Below the pieces are notes generated by a model that was not told the origin of the DNA, searched no databases, and worked only from the letters and a program-made list of their open reading frames with translations. From Caldilinea sp. CFX5 (GTDB taxonomy: Bacteria; Chloroflexota; Anaerolineae; Caldilineales; Caldilineaceae): a stretch of DNA of 64,000 nt. Below are positions 24,131-33,810 of this stretch, in pieces (the first letter of the stretch is position 1; each line of letters opens with the position of its first letter). The position numbers and the translations under genes are program-made. Location of the stretch: assembly GCA_021405325.1 (NCBI GenBank), contig QWII01000033.1, forward strand, positions 24,933 through 88,932, written 5' to 3'.

Positions 24131-24736
24131 CTAAAGCGCGTTCGTCTGGACGGTAATAGGATATTCGTGCAAGGAAACGATACGCGCTTCCACCGCTTGC
24201 GCATCTTCGTAGTAGACCACGTAGAAGGGCAACGACGCTTCCTCGGCGATGGCTTGTAACGCCGGTGGCACAGGCATCGCCGCACTTTGATAATAGGCGA
24301 AGAGATGGGGGCGCGTCTCGTAAAAGGCCAGGGCGTTTTTCAAGGCCGCCACATCGACATCGACAAAGTGGGTGATCATGCGAAAGGCGCGGATGACCGG
24401 CGCGTCGTCATGTTCTAGTGAACAGATCAGATAGATGCTATCAGGATAGGTGGCATTCCAGGCATCGGTGGCCGAGGGATAGGCGACCGAAACAGGGTGC
24501 GAATGGTAGACCGCCATCATCTCATCGCCGCTGTTTTCAAATTTGAATTGCAGCAGCAAGGTCTGTTCATCGACTTCGTAGTTTTCAATCCGTTCGCGCG
24601 CCACGTTGCGCCCGCGGAATAACTCATAGGCCACCATGGCGCGCCCGCGCAAGATGCCGCAGATCTCTTCCGGCTTGCCTTCGCGGGCATGAGCAATGAT
24701 TTCATCGTAAATGTGCTGGGGTAATTGAACAGTCAT
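24131..24736 (-). CDS. JAMM/Mov34 metalloprotease (Mec-type)
   Basis: Zinc metalloprotease of the MPN+/JAB family. The full JAMM signature is present: glutamate in '[10 protein letters not shown]' (about residue 24) and '[15 protein letters not shown]' (about 77-91), which fits HxH-x7-S-x2-D. In mycobacteria Mec cleaves cysteine from the CysO-cysteine adduct; in Pseudomonas QbsD removes extra residues from the carrier. Both roles are possible here, since the carrier gene in this cluster ends in Gly-Gly plus three residues. The 201-residue length includes a C-terminal part of about 60 residues not needed for the fold. Confidence 0.88.
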   Translation of the reverse strand: MTVQLPQHIYDEIIAHAREGKPEEICGILRGRAMVAYELFRGRNVARERIENYEVDEQTLLLQFKFENSGDEMMAVYHSHPVSVAYPSATDAWNATYPDSIYLICSLEHDDAPVIRAFRMITHFVDVDVAALKNALAFYETRPHLFAYYQSAAMPVPPALQAIAEEASLPFYVVYYEDAQAVEARIVSLHEYPITVQTNAL

Positions 24737-24877
24737 CGTTGTCTTCGGTTTCCGCTCTATTCACTAATCATGCTGCCCCAGCAAGGGTTCACTGGGTCGA
24801 GGCAATTGCCTTGCTGGCATAGTAACCGATCCCAGGCGATTTTACCAAAGTTAGCAAGCGCATCCGGTAAAAAAGTT

Positions 24878-24959
24878 GTAACTACTAAGCTCCTAGCCGG
24901 TCCATGACCGGCGCCGAGACGCCGGTCACGGACCGGCTAGGAGCGGGCTTAGTAGTTAC
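24878..24959. repeat. Double mini-hairpin element, full copy
   Basis: The outermost arms are gtaactactaag / cttagtagttac, then ctcctagcc / ggctaggag. Inside stand two mini-hairpins: gccggtc-cat-gaccggc and gccggtc-acg-gaccggc. Short direct repeats aaaaagttg(t/c)a flank the element on both sides, possibly insertion-site duplications. Confidence 0.85.
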
Positions 24960-24985
24960 AAAAAGTTGCAGAAAGGAATCGTAAG

Positions 24986-25014
24986 TTGCCTCTTTGCCGT
25001 AACCTGATTATAAT
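24986..25014 (+). promoter_or_regulatory. Promoter TTGCCT-N17-TATAAT upstream of TRAP binding-protein gene
   Basis: A perfect -10 (25009-25014) stands 17 bases after a good -35 (24986-24991), giving a leader of about 125 bases before the start at 25148. Confidence 0.7.
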
Positions 25015-25147
25015 GGGTCTCCTATCCATTACGTCTGCCACTATTGTACATATTTTGTATATATGTTGGGTTTGTCGGCTCCCCGTCCGTCAACAAAACC
25101 CGTTTTCATCAATGTAAAACCGAATCCAACCACAAGGAGAACCAGAG

Positions 25148-26287
25148 ATGAACCGTCGTGAGTTTATGCAGAATCTAGCCATTCGCACCACCGCGGCCAC
25201 GGCGCTTGGTCTGGCTGCCGGTTGCGCGGCCCAGGAAGTCGGCGTGGCGCCCCAGGCTGAATCGGCTGCCGCCCAGGAGTTGCCCGAATTGACTTGGGAT
25301 ATGCCCACCAGTTGGCCGGTGGCATTGGACACGATCTTCGGTGGCGCCACCACCTTTGCCGACACGGTGAGTGCGCTTACCGGTGGTCGCTTCAAGATCA
25401 ACGCCCGCCCCGCCGGCGAACTGGCGCCCGGCACCGAGGTCTTGAATGTGGTGCAAGAAGGCGCCTTCCCCATTGGTCACACCGCCTCCTACTACTATGT
25501 CGGCAAAAGCCCTGTCACCGCCTTTGGCACGGCGCTTCCCTTTGGCTTCACGGCCCAGCAACAGAACGCCTGGCTCTACGAAGGCGGTGGTTTGACCAAA
25601 ATGCAGGAGATCTACGCCAAACTCTTCAACGTCATTCAATTCCCGGCCGGCAACACCGGTGTGCAGATGGGCGGTTGGTTCCGCAAGGAGATCAACACCG
25701 TCGCTGACCTGCAAGGATTGAAGATGCGTATCCCTGGCTTGGGTGGGCAAGTGATGGCAAAATTGGGCGTCACCGTACAAACGCTGCCCGGCGGTGAAAT
25801 CTTCCAGGCGCTCCAGACCGGCGCCATCGACGCGGCGGAATGGGTCGGCCCCTATGATGATGAAAAATTAGGTCTGCAGAAGGCCGCCCAGTTCTACTAC
25901 TATCCTGGTTGGTGGGAGCCGGGTCCTTCCCTCGAAGTTGAGATCAATCTGGACGAATGGAATAAGCTGCCGGCTTTCTACCAAGAAGTGATCAAAACTT
26001 CCGCCTATGTCGCCAACATGACCATGTTGGCGCGCTATGATGCCCGCAACAACGACGCCCTGGGGCGCCTGCTCGAAGGTGGCGCGCAACTGCGCGGCTA
26101 CAGCCAGGAAATTCTCGAAGCCGCTGAAAAGGCTTCTTTTGAACTGTATGATGAACTGGCCGGCAAGGATGCCGACTTCGCCGCTGTCTACGAAGAGTGG
26201 AAGACTTTCCGCCAACGCATCTACGCCTGGCACAACATCAACGAAGGCAGCTTCTCCCGCTACTATAGCAGCAAACTCAATCAATAA
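25148..26287 (+). CDS. TRAP transporter substrate-binding protein (DctP family)
   Basis: Extracytoplasmic binding subunit of a TRAP transporter, which uses an ion gradient to import organic acids, often sialic, keto or dicarboxylic acids. The N-terminus combines a twin-arginine-like motif (MNRREFMQN) with a lipobox-like 'GLAAGC' around residue 26, so it may be a Tat-exported lipoprotein. The core shows '[18 protein letters not shown]' and the ligand-binding '[15 protein letters not shown]' near residue 190 with the conserved Arg. The length of 379 is typical of mannitol/chloroaromatic-type TRAP proteins. A good ribosome site (AAGGAG) is present. Its two membrane partners are encoded convergently on the other strand. 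Confidence 0.93.
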   Translation: MNRREFMQNLAIRTTAATALGLAAGCAAQEVGVAPQAESAAAQELPELTWDMPTSWPVALDTIFGGATTFADTVSALTGGRFKINARPAGELAPGTEVLNVVQEGAFPIGHTASYYYVGKSPVTAFGTALPFGFTAQQQNAWLYEGGGLTKMQEIYAKLFNVIQFPAGNTGVQMGGWFRKEINTVADLQGLKMRIPGLGGQVMAKLGVTVQTLPGGEIFQALQTGAIDAAEWVGPYDDEKLGLQKAAQFYYYPGWWEPGPSLEVEINLDEWNKLPAFYQEVIKTSAYVANMTMLARYDARNNDALGRLLEGGAQLRGYSQEILEAAEKASFELYDELAGKDADFAAVYEEWKTFRQRIYAWHNINEGSFSRYYSSKLNQ

Positions 26288-26297
26288 CCACCACCCG

Positions 26298-26340
26298 AAG
26301 CGGTCAGGGTTTCTCAACCTGGCCGCTTTGGCTATTTTTA
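26298..26340. terminator. Terminator between convergent TRAP genes
   Basis: aagcggtcagg and cctggccgctt form an 11-base stem with one G:T pair, followed by a T-rich tract (tttgg...ttttta) on the plus strand. It ends the binding-protein transcript 10 bases after its stop. Confidence 0.7.
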
Positions 26341-26367
26341 TGGGCGATGGCGCCCTTTTCCTGTTGT

Positions 26368-27837
26368 TTACAAAGCGACTTGGCTGGCCTTCCGGCCGCG
26401 CAGAATGCGCCCGATGATCACCAGAATCAAGCCTGCGATCAGGGTGTAAAACCAGATCGTCATCATGCCGCTATCGCTTTGCACGCCGCCGGCGCTCAGA
26501 CGCATGGCCGCCGAAAGATCGATAAGCCAGCGCACCGTTTGGGGGAAGAGAATGACCAGGAGCAAGACAACAACCTGAATCAGCACAAAGGGCAGCGCAC
26601 CTCGATGAATGTCAAAGGTGGATACTTCTTTGGGCGCCGTACTTTGCAGATAGAAAAGCGAGAAGCCCACCGGCGGTGAAATAAAGGCGGTCTGCAAATT
26701 GACCGCCATGACAATGGCAAACCACGCTTTGTCAATGCCCAGCGCTTCCATGGCCGGCACCAGCAGCGGCATGACGATAAAGCAGATTTCGGTAAACTCC
26801 AGCGGGATGCCCAACAGGAAGACGGCAATGTTGGCAATGATAATAAAGCCCACATAGCCACCCGGTGCATTGACCAACAACTCGGTGATCAACTGCTTGC
26901 CGCCCAACGCATCAAAGACCAGGCTAAAGAGCGAAGCGCAGAAGAGGATCATCACCACCAGCGCCGTTGTCAACATCGTGGAGCGGGCGGCCTCCTTCAA
27001 TAACTTCCAGTTGAGTTTGCGATCCATCGCCGCCAGCAGACAGGCGCCAACGGCCCCGACTGTACCGGCCTCTGTTGGCGTGGCAATACCGCCAAAGATG
27101 CTGCCCAACACCGCCATGATCAACAGCACGGGGGGCAAGACGGAATTAATGCTTTGCAACAGCAAGGGCCAGCCTTTGATTTGACGCGCTTCGGGTGGCA
27201 GCGCCGGCGCCGAACCAGGGCGCAAGTAGGCAACCACCAAAATGTAGAGGGCATACGAACCGGCCAACATCAAACCGGGGATAACCGCGCCCAAAAAGAG
27301 ATCGCCGACATCCACCCCAATCTGATCGCTCAACAAGATCAAGACCAGACTCGGCGGGATCATTTGGGCCAGCGTCCCTGATGCCACAATGGCGCCGGAA
27401 GCCAGCCGTTTGTCATAGCCATAGCGCAACATGGTGCGCAGCGTCAACATGCCCATGACAATAATCGTCGCCGCTACTACGCCGGTCGTCGCCGCCAGCA
27501 TCGTGCCGACGATCACCACTGCCAAGCCCAAGCCGCCGCGCAGCGGGCCTAAGAGAATCCCCACGGTGTTCAATAGATCCTCGGCCAGCCCTGATTTCTC
27601 TAAGACTGCGCCCAGAAAGATAAAGTAGGGGATCGCCAAGAGCGTAAAGTTGGACATGGTGCCGAACCAGATGAAGAGCAGCGCTCGCAACCGGTTTGGA
27701 TCGACAATGTCCAACGCATAGCCGATAATACCAAAGACAATCGCTGTCCCGGCGAACGAAAAAGCCACCGGGTACCCGCTCAACAAAATGATGATAAAGC
27801 CGGCAAACATGGCAACGGCCAGCCATTCATAACCCAT
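26368..27837 (-). CDS. dctM: TRAP transporter large membrane subunit (DctM)
   Basis: Main transport subunit of the TRAP system, with about 12-14 membrane helices over 489 residues. DctM marks include '[12 protein letters not shown]' near residue 22, '[20 protein letters not shown]'-type sequence near 95 and the '[10 protein letters not shown]' motif near 265. An unusual polar linker near residues 215-230 precedes the second half. It follows the small subunit gene by 34 bases on the same strand. The C-terminal tail has two extra hydrophobic segments after the usual end. Confidence 0.93.
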   Translation of the reverse strand: MGYEWLAVAMFAGFIIILLSGYPVAFSFAGTAIVFGIIGYALDIVDPNRLRALLFIWFGTMSNFTLLAIPYFIFLGAVLEKSGLAEDLLNTVGILLGPLRGGLGLAVVIVGTMLAATTGVVAATIIVMGMLTLRTMLRYGYDKRLASGAIVASGTLAQMIPPSLVLILLSDQIGVDVGDLFLGAVIPGLMLAGSYALYILVVAYLRPGSAPALPPEARQIKGWPLLLQSINSVLPPVLLIMAVLGSIFGGIATPTEAGTVGAVGACLLAAMDRKLNWKLLKEAARSTMLTTALVVMILFCASLFSLVFDALGGKQLITELLVNAPGGYVGFIIIANIAVFLLGIPLEFTEICFIVMPLLVPAMEALGIDKAWFAIVMAVNLQTAFISPPVGFSLFYLQSTAPKEVSTFDIHRGALPFVLIQVVVLLLVILFPQTVRWLIDLSAAMRLSAGGVQSDSGMMTIWFYTLIAGLILVIIGRILRGRKASQVAL

Positions 27838-27871
27838 TCGATCACTCCTTGTTACTGCTGTTTATGTTTTA

Positions 27872-28444
27872 CTACTGTTGCGCCGCGCCGCCATACCCCT
27901 GGCTGCTCAGACGGTGTTGCACCTCGCGGTGACCGCGCATGAGGGCGTAATATTTGATAGCTTGGGCCACGCTTTGCACCAGGAGGAAGGAAAAGGCAAT
28001 GACGACCAACGATTTCACCGGCGCCCGTGGCAGTCCGTTGGCGTCGCTCGACATCTCCCAGGTGACCCAGGAGCGCATCACTGGTGTAAAGGTGACATAG
28101 AGGCCCAAGATGCAGAAGGGAATCAGAAATAAAACTGTGCCCCAGAAGTCGAGAGCGGCGCGCTGCTTGTCATTCCACTTACTATAGAAAAAATCGACCC
28201 GGACATTGATATGATGTTTGAGGATATAGGCAAAGCCCAGGAAGAAGATGGCCGAAAAGAGATACCATTGTAATTCAATGTAGGCATTGGAAGAGAGCGT
28301 GATACCAATCCACTGGCCGACATAGCGAGTGACAACATTGTAGAAGCCAATCAAAATGACAAGAATTACCAGGAGCGCCGATAAGCCGCCTTGCCATTCG
28401 GTGATGCGATCAACGGCATCGGCAAATTTTAACAATCCTTTCAT
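27872..28444 (-). CDS. dctQ: TRAP transporter small membrane subunit (DctQ)
   Basis: Four-helix small subunit that joins DctM and the binding protein. Helices fall near residues 20-42, 52-75, 92-115 and 140-165. The family pattern 'GFYNVVTRYVGQWIG' near residue 35 and 'YILKHHINVRVDFFYSKW' near 75 are diagnostic. Start 28444 (MKGLLKFAD) fits AAAGGA upstream; an ATG six codons earlier is possible. It is the first gene of the minus-strand TRAP pair. Confidence 0.9.
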   Translation of the reverse strand: MKGLLKFADAVDRITEWQGGLSALLVILVILIGFYNVVTRYVGQWIGITLSSNAYIELQWYLFSAIFFLGFAYILKHHINVRVDFFYSKWNDKQRAALDFWGTVLFLIPFCILGLYVTFTPVMRSWVTWEMSSDANGLPRAPVKSLVVIAFSFLLVQSVAQAIKYYALMRGHREVQHRLSSQGYGGAAQQ

Positions 28445-28462
28445 GCATAGGTCCTTTCCCAT

Positions 28463-28863
28463 CTAATTGTAAGGGATATATTGCGGAGTGTTTGTCGCTT
28501 CAAATCCGTAGTCAATGTTTAGTTGTAAGGTATTGGACTGGTTGCCATTGTAAACCAGGAGACACAACTATGCAACAAATTTGCAGCCAGTATACGTAGT
28601 CTGTGGGGCAGTCAGTCGTCCCCAGTCGCATCATCGCGTTGTCGCGTTGTCGCGTTGTCGCATCGCCCAGCCTCGGTCTAGTGCAATCTCGGCTGTATTG
28701 CGGTCTACGGACAGTAAGGCAGTAAGCCAGTAGGCTAGAGGGCTGTTGCCATTGACCGATCGATTCACTGCCGTACTCGCTTACGGTTTTGGGCAGTCGC
28801 ACAATTTCATAAAAAGTTCGCGATCAGGTAAGATAGAGCCTGACAGAAACGAGGGGGAAGCAT
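28463..28863. other. Divergent intergenic region with short tandem repeats
   Basis: This 400-base gap between dctQ and terC contains cgttgtcg-type tandem units (28635-28665) and a cagtaag-type array (28705-28735). A weak promoter for terC (TTCATA-N17-TAAGAT, 28806-28834) is possible. I looked for a manganese (yybP-ykoY) riboswitch ahead of terC and did not see one. Confidence 0.45.
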
Positions 28864-29853
28864 ATGGATACAAATCTCTGGTTTTGGGCCGGCTTTATTA
28901 TCATTGTAACCACGATCCTGGCTCTGGATCTTGGCGTTTTTAACCGCAAAGCACACCGTGTCAGTGTGCAGGAAGCCACCATTTGGAGTATTGTCTGGAT
29001 TTCACTGGCGTTGCTCTTTAATGGCGCTATCTATCAATTCAAAGGCGCCGACAAAGCGCTCGAATTTTTTGCCGGCTACTTGCTCGAATACTCATTAAGC
29101 GTTGACAACATCTTTGTCTTTGTCTTAATTTTCTCTTATTTCCAGGTTTTACCGGCCTATCAACATCGGGTTCTCTTTTGGGGGATTCTCACCGCCGTGA
29201 TTCTGCGTGGCGTGATGATTGTCCTGGGGGCGGCGCTCCTATCACGCTTTGAGTTTCTCATTACGCTCTTTGGCGCCTTCCTGATCTACACCGCTTATAA
29301 AATGGCGACCGAAGGGGAAAAAGAGATTGAGATCGAATCAAACCCGCTGGTCAATCTTTTACGGCGGCTTCTACCGATTACCGATGGCTATCGCGAACAA
29401 AGCTTCATGGTGATCGAAGCCGGGCGACGTATGGCGACGCCGCTGTTGGTGGTGCTGTTGGTAGTGGAATCCACGGATGTCATTTTTGCCATCGACTCCA
29501 TTCCAGCCATCTTCGGCATCACGACCGACCCCTTTATCGTCTTCACCTCCAACATTTTTGCGATTCTGGGGTTGCGTTCGCTCTATTTCCTTCTGGCCGG
29601 CGTCATTGAAAAGTTTCACTACCTTCAGACCGGTCTATCAGTCGTGCTGGGTTTTGTCGGCATCAAAATGTTGGTCGAGAGCCTTTCCACCTACTTCATG
29701 GCACACGCCATTCACATCCCGATTGAACTATCCCTCAGCTTTATCGGTTTTGTCCTGGCCGCTGCCGTGGCAATCTCTCTGATCTACCCCAAACAGACCG
29801 GCGAAGCGCCGCCGATGGTGGGTGTGCATAGCTCAACCGATAGTTCGGATTAA
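28864..29853 (+). CDS. TerC/Alx family membrane protein
   Basis: Integral membrane protein of the TerC family, several members of which export manganese or supply metals to secreted proteins. About nine helices span 329 residues. Family motifs are 'AGYLLEYSLSVDNIFVFVLIF' (broken here after about 20 residues; near 70-90) and 'LLVVESTDVIFAIDSIPAIF' near 197, each with the conserved acidic residues. A strong ribosome site (GAGGGGGAA) precedes ATG 28864. The exact ion is not known from sequence. Confidence 0.92.
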   Translation: MDTNLWFWAGFIIIVTTILALDLGVFNRKAHRVSVQEATIWSIVWISLALLFNGAIYQFKGADKALEFFAGYLLEYSLSVDNIFVFVLIFSYFQVLPAYQHRVLFWGILTAVILRGVMIVLGAALLSRFEFLITLFGAFLIYTAYKMATEGEKEIEIESNPLVNLLRRLLPITDGYREQSFMVIEAGRRMATPLLVVLLVVESTDVIFAIDSIPAIFGITTDPFIVFTSNIFAILGLRSLYFLLAGVIEKFHYLQTGLSVVLGFVGIKMLVESLSTYFMAHAIHIPIELSLSFIGFVLAAAVAISLIYPKQTGEAPPMVGVHSSTDSSD

Positions 29854-29873
29854 GCGTTTCTGTTGCAACACCC

Positions 29874-29911
29874 AATCACCTAATCACCGACCGGTGATTG
29901 GGTGATTTTTT
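29874..29911. terminator. Terminator between terC and convergent dehydrogenase gene
   Basis: Arms 29874-29888 and 29893-29907 (15 bases, one wobble) are followed by a T-run on the plus strand. It ends the terC transcript. The dehydrogenase stop on the other strand lies at 29910. Confidence 0.8.
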
Positions 29912-30956
29912 ATAAGCCGGCGGGTAAGGGTAACTGAAAGCGGGTTGCCGCTTCGCGTAGCCGAACCACTGTGCCAAGAGGGAGCGGGATGCCGTGGGCC
30001 GTGCGGTCGGCCAGGGTCCGGTATTCCGGCTCACCGGGCATCATTACTTCCGTTGCCCCTTCGGCTGTGGGCAACGCTTTGAGGTTGTCAATCAATTCAT
30101 CAATTTGCGCTTTGTAGCTGTCTAGATCGGTGAACAAGCCAATGTCGATCGCTGCCACCACGCTGTTTTGGTTGTGACCTTTGCCTGTACCTTGCAGGGC
30201 AGGGACAATCAACGGATTATTCGCCATCTGGCTGGTCAAACATTGAAACATCAACGCCAGCCCTGACCCCTTTGGCCCGCCGGCTGGCAACAGAATGCTC
30301 GCCAGATGAGGATCGCGCGTCGGGTTGCCTTCCTTGTCGAGCGCCCACCCCGCCCCTAATGGCACGCCCTTATCCTTCGCCACTTCGAGTTTGCCACCGG
30401 CCACAATGCTCGTCGCCATATCCAACACGAGCGGTTGATGGCGCGCCGCCGGCACGGCAATCGCAATCGGGCTGTTGTGGACACCCGCCGCCTTCGCCCC
30501 ATACGGCGCCATGTTGGGTGGGCTGCAGACAATGGCAATGCCAGCCATCCCCGCCTCCGCCGCCAGCAAGCTATAATAACCCATCGCCCCCTGGTGGGTG
30601 ACATTGCCGATGAGCGCCCAGCCGATGCCAACGGTTTTGGCTTTCTCAATGACTTGGCGCATGGCCTGCACCGTCACCACCGGCCCGAAGGCGCGATCCG
30701 CGTCAATATGCAAGACTGCCGGTGTCTCCTTCAAAGTACGGATGCTGGGGCGCGGGTTCATCTCCCCTTTGTCCACCAGGCTGAGATACCACGGAATGCG
30801 TAACACCCCATGCGAATCGACGCCCCGCAAGTTGGCCCAGACCAACACCTCGGCCTCAATCGCGGCATCCGCCGGCGGTAAACCCGCTTTGGCAAAAACG
30901 GCTGTAGTAAACGCTTGCAATTCTTCGGCTGATACCCGAATGTCAGTGGCTGCCAT
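29910..30956 (-). CDS. Ldh_2-family NAD(P)-dependent dehydrogenase (malate/lactate/ureidoglycolate type)
   Basis: Oxidoreductase of the YlbC/malate-L-lactate family, which reduces or oxidises 2-hydroxy/2-keto acids with NAD(P). The active-site segment 'NLRGVDSHGVLRIPWYL' (about residue 40) carries the conserved His, and 'PNMAPYGAKAAGVHNSPIAIA' type sequence (about 160) is the nucleotide-site region. Start 30956 (MAATDIRVS) follows GAGG by about ten bases. The 348-residue length is normal. The substrate is undetermined; sugar-acid or ureidoglycolate reduction would suit the neighbouring sugar genes. Confidence 0.88.
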   Translation of the reverse strand: MAATDIRVSAEELQAFTTAVFAKAGLPPADAAIEAEVLVWANLRGVDSHGVLRIPWYLSLVDKGEMNPRPSIRTLKETPAVLHIDADRAFGPVVTVQAMRQVIEKAKTVGIGWALIGNVTHQGAMGYYSLLAAEAGMAGIAIVCSPPNMAPYGAKAAGVHNSPIAIAVPAARHQPLVLDMATSIVAGGKLEVAKDKGVPLGAGWALDKEGNPTRDPHLASILLPAGGPKGSGLALMFQCLTSQMANNPLIVPALQGTGKGHNQNSVVAAIDIGLFTDLDSYKAQIDELIDNLKALPTAEGATEVMMPGEPEYRTLADRTAHGIPLPLGTVVRLREAATRFQLPLPAGL

Positions 30957-30988
30957 GATGCATGTTCCTCGCAACTTTGGGGCTCTCC

Positions 30989-31053
30989 GCTCGTAGCCGG
31001 TCCGTGACCGGCGTTTTAGTTAAGTCGACGCCGGTCATGGACCGACTACAAGC
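30989..31053. repeat. Double mini-hairpin element
   Basis: Mini-hairpins gccggtc-cgt-gaccggc and gccggtc-atg-gaccgac stand inside outer arms gctcgtag / ctacaagc. It sits between the dehydrogenase gene and the upstream isomerase gene, ending just before the latter's stop at 31057. Confidence 0.8.
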
Positions 31054-31056
31054 AGG

Positions 31057-31833
31057 CTAAGCATTTGTAATTTCGGTGAGAATTTGCCAACTGCGTTGAA
31101 TGGCATTGTATGGATCAGGCAATTGGGAACTCAATTCCAGACTGACGCCGCCGCTGTACTGTAATTCGTCGAGTGCTGTTAGTGTGTCACGCAGGACGGT
31201 GCGGGTCAAGACGCCATCCAGTAGCGCCCAGTGCAAATCACCTTGCCCATCATTGTCATCGAGATGGACGTACCCTAAGCGATCCCCGGCTGTGTGGAGG
31301 GCTGCCGCCGGCTCTTCTTTGGCCATTTGGGCATGGCCGATGTCAAAGAGCAGATAGAGATTGGGGTGATCGATCGCCCGTAAGTAGGCCAGCGTCGCGG
31401 CAATGGTCGGCAACGCGCGACCGGGAAAATGTTCAATACAGAGTTTGATGCCCAATGGTGCCGCCTCATCCGCCAGCGTTATCACGGCGTCTGTATACCG
31501 GGCCAAGGCTGGCGCACTGGCGTCCAACCCCGGAATGATGTAGGTTGTATCAGCGCCCAGGTGAGCAGCATGACGAAGGCCAGCGCGTGCCGCCGCAATC
31601 GCCTGCGTACGCACGGCGTTGTCGGCGCTATCCAGGCTAACCCCTGGCGGCAGGGCAAAGGAGAGACCAACACAAGAAAGCTGCAAGCCCTGCGCCGCAA
31701 TCAGGTCGCGACTGGTGTCAGCGCTGAAATCAACGGCGCGTATATCAATCCAAGCGAAACCAAGCTGCGCCAGCCGGTCGAGGATCGTTGCTTCGGGGCC
31801 GGCCAACGCCCAGGTGCAACAAGCAAATTTCAT
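31057..31833 (-). CDS. Sugar phosphate isomerase/epimerase (AP_endonuc_2 TIM barrel)
   Basis: Xylose-isomerase-like TIM barrel of 258 residues. Metal-site strands are visible: 'GIKLCIEHFPGR' near 130 (Glu), 'LYLLFDIGHAQM' near 163 (Asp, His), 'LGYVHLDDNDGQGDLH' near 188 (His, Asp) and 'GGVSLELSS' near 232 (Glu). Such enzymes isomerise or epimerise free or phosphorylated sugars with a divalent metal. The exact substrate is unknown. It lies upstream of the Ldh_2 gene on the same strand. Confidence 0.85.
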   Translation of the reverse strand: MKFACCTWALAGPEATILDRLAQLGFAWIDIRAVDFSADTSRDLIAAQGLQLSCVGLSFALPPGVSLDSADNAVRTQAIAAARAGLRHAAHLGADTTYIIPGLDASAPALARYTDAVITLADEAAPLGIKLCIEHFPGRALPTIAATLAYLRAIDHPNLYLLFDIGHAQMAKEEPAAALHTAGDRLGYVHLDDNDGQGDLHWALLDGVLTRTVLRDTLTALDELQYSGGVSLELSSQLPDPYNAIQRSWQILTEITNA

Positions 31834-31850
31834 AGACGGGCATCCTTACC

Positions 31851-31902
31851 GAACGAACAATGAATAATTAATTATTGACAATTAATTATTCATTGTTCGT
31901 TC
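31851..31902. repeat. AT-rich perfect inverted repeat, 23-bp arms
   Basis: Arms 31851-31873 and 31880-31902 flank attgac. It starts three bases after the argS stop on the minus strand. It has no GC core, so it is a palindromic element rather than a classic terminator, though it may protect the argS 3' end. Confidence 0.8.
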
Positions 31903-31905
31903 TTG

Positions 31906-33681
31906 CTACATCCGCTCCGGTACGGCAATGCCAAGCAGGTCAAGAACCAGGGCCAGCGAACCAACCACCCCCTCGGTCAGCGCCAGCCAAGAGGCTTGTC
32001 GGGCGGCGTCAGCTTCGCTCAGGATATGATGTTGGTGATAGAAACGGTTGAAGACCGTCGCCAGCGTGTAGACATACTCGCACAGATGGTGCGGCATCCG
32101 TTGGGCAAAGGCCAGGTCAACCACATCGGGTAACTCTAATAACTTCAGGAAGAGCGCACGTTCGTCCTCATCAACGGGTGCTTGCAACGGGCCGAAGCGC
32201 AAGCCCTCCTCGACCGCTTTGCGCAGGATCGACTTGGTGCGCGCCGCCGTGTAGAGCAGATAAGGCCCCGTGCGTCCCTCAAAGGCCGAGAAGCGATCGA
32301 GGTCGAAGATATAGTCGCCGGTGCGCTGGTTGTTGAGATCGGCAAACTTGATCGTGGCAATACCGACCATGCGCGCAATTGCTTCCTTTTCGTCCGGCGG
32401 ATAGTCTTGCGCCATCTTGACTTCATCCAACCGTTCGCGCGCCTTTTCGATCACCATCTCAATCAAACTGCGCAACTTCATCACGCCACCAGTGCGCGTC
32501 TTGTACGGTTTGCCATCCTTGCCGTTCATGGTGCCAAAACCCAGATGCTCCAACTGTAGCGTGGCCGGCGCAATCCCAGTTTTATACGCCGCCCGGAAGA
32601 CCTGTTGGAAGTGAAGCGATTGCCGGTTGTCAACCACATAGAGAACCACCTCGGCGCCCAACTCCTGCACACGCTGTTCGATCGTCGCCAGGTCAGTGGT
32701 ACTGTAGAGGACGGCCCCGTCTGACTTGATCAAGATCAGCGGCGGCAATTCCCGTTTGTCACCTGGTTCCGTCACCGGGATGATCAACGCCCCTTCACTC
32801 TCCTGCACAAAGCCGGCCGCTTGCAATTCTTGCAGCATTTCTTCCAGGAATGGCTGCGTGTGGCTCTCACCCAACCATAACTCAAAGTGAACATTGATGT
32901 TACCGTAGTCCCATTTCATCGCCGTCACCGAGACCGTGACAAAGTGTTGCCACAAGGCGCGATAGCCGGGGCGCCCCCGCTGTAGCTCTTGCGTAGCCTG
33001 GCGGGCGCGTTGTGCAAAATCGTTGTCCACCTTGCTGCGCTGGCTAGCGGTGGGGTAGATCTCCTCCAAGTCGTCAATCGACACGGGCGACTCAGCCGGG
33101 TAAGGGCCGCGATAGGCTGGGTTGAAGTAAGGCCAATCGGGGTGACGGTCGGCTAATTCCGCAATGACCTGCCCCATCGGCAAGCCCCAGTCGCCCAGAT
33201 GGACATCGCCCAATGTTTCGTGGCCGACAAAGCTGGTTAACCGTTTGATGCTTTCGCCGATAATGGCGGCGCGTAGATGACCAACATGCAGTGGTTTAGC
33301 GACGTTGGCGCCGCCGTAGTCCACAATGACCTTGTTGGGCGTCGGCGTCCTACTACAGCCACGGCGCGGATCAGCGATTAACGTACTAGCCTGTGCGGTT
33401 AAAAAGGCATCTGTAACCGTCAGGTTGAGAAAACCCGGCCCCGCCAAGCTGACATTTTGAAAGTAGGGCAGTTGTTGCAACCGTTGCGCCACCTCCTCGC
33501 CAATCTGCCTCGGCTGGCGGCCATACTGCTTGGCGGCGGCCAACGCGCCGTTGCACTGGAACTGGGCCAAATCCGGGCGGTTGGAGAGCATGACCTCGCC
33601 ATACTGGCGGTCGTAACCGGCCGCGGCGAAAGCGTCACTGACGATGGTAGTAAGTTGTGCTTTGAGTGAAGACATAAGCAA
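31906..33681 (-). CDS. argS: Arginyl-tRNA synthetase
   Basis: Class I aminoacyl-tRNA synthetase charging tRNA-Arg. The N-terminal Add1 domain (residues 1-85) recognises the tRNA. The HIGH motif appears as 'KPLHVGHLRAAIIGES' near 125. 'GKDGKPYKTRTGG' near 390 occupies the KMSKS position. The C-terminal DALR anticodon domain begins near 470 ('EGRTGPYLLYTAAR'). The 591-residue length fits. ATG at 33675 (MSSL) is an equally good start. It has a T-rich upstream gap and no obvious T-box. Confidence 0.95.
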   Translation of the reverse strand: MLMSSLKAQLTTIVSDAFAAAGYDRQYGEVMLSNRPDLAQFQCNGALAAAKQYGRQPRQIGEEVAQRLQQLPYFQNVSLAGPGFLNLTVTDAFLTAQASTLIADPRRGCSRTPTPNKVIVDYGGANVAKPLHVGHLRAAIIGESIKRLTSFVGHETLGDVHLGDWGLPMGQVIAELADRHPDWPYFNPAYRGPYPAESPVSIDDLEEIYPTASQRSKVDNDFAQRARQATQELQRGRPGYRALWQHFVTVSVTAMKWDYGNINVHFELWLGESHTQPFLEEMLQELQAAGFVQESEGALIIPVTEPGDKRELPPLILIKSDGAVLYSTTDLATIEQRVQELGAEVVLYVVDNRQSLHFQQVFRAAYKTGIAPATLQLEHLGFGTMNGKDGKPYKTRTGGVMKLRSLIEMVIEKARERLDEVKMAQDYPPDEKEAIARMVGIATIKFADLNNQRTGDYIFDLDRFSAFEGRTGPYLLYTAARTKSILRKAVEEGLRFGPLQAPVDEDERALFLKLLELPDVVDLAFAQRMPHHLCEYVYTLATVFNRFYHQHHILSEADAARQASWLALTEGVVGSLALVLDLLGIAVPERM

Positions 33682-33810
33682 GCCTTAAAAGTTATCTGTT
33701 CACGCGCGACGTAAAGAATAAACGGCGATTCGCAGGAAAATCAGTCATGAATCTTCTCTGCGAATCTCTGTGCCTTCTCTATGAACGCTATGAACTGCAT
33801 TAGAAGGGGT
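33682..33810. other. Short intergenic region, no gene seen
   Basis: This AT-richer spacer contains imperfect 'gcgaatct'-type words (33730-33770) distantly like the repeat family at 53.4-54.7 kb. There is no supported gene. Confidence 0.35.

Larger units (their letters stand above)
24737..25147. other. Intergenic region with palindromic element and promoter
   Basis: This divergent gap between the JAMM protease and TRAP binding-protein genes holds the double mini-hairpin element at 24878-24959 and a promoter for the TRAP gene at 24986-25014. No gene is seen. Confidence 0.7.

Noticed and set aside
28463..28863. Manganese riboswitch upstream of terC
   Set aside because: No yybP-ykoY-type conserved core was seen, only short repeats and a weak promoter.
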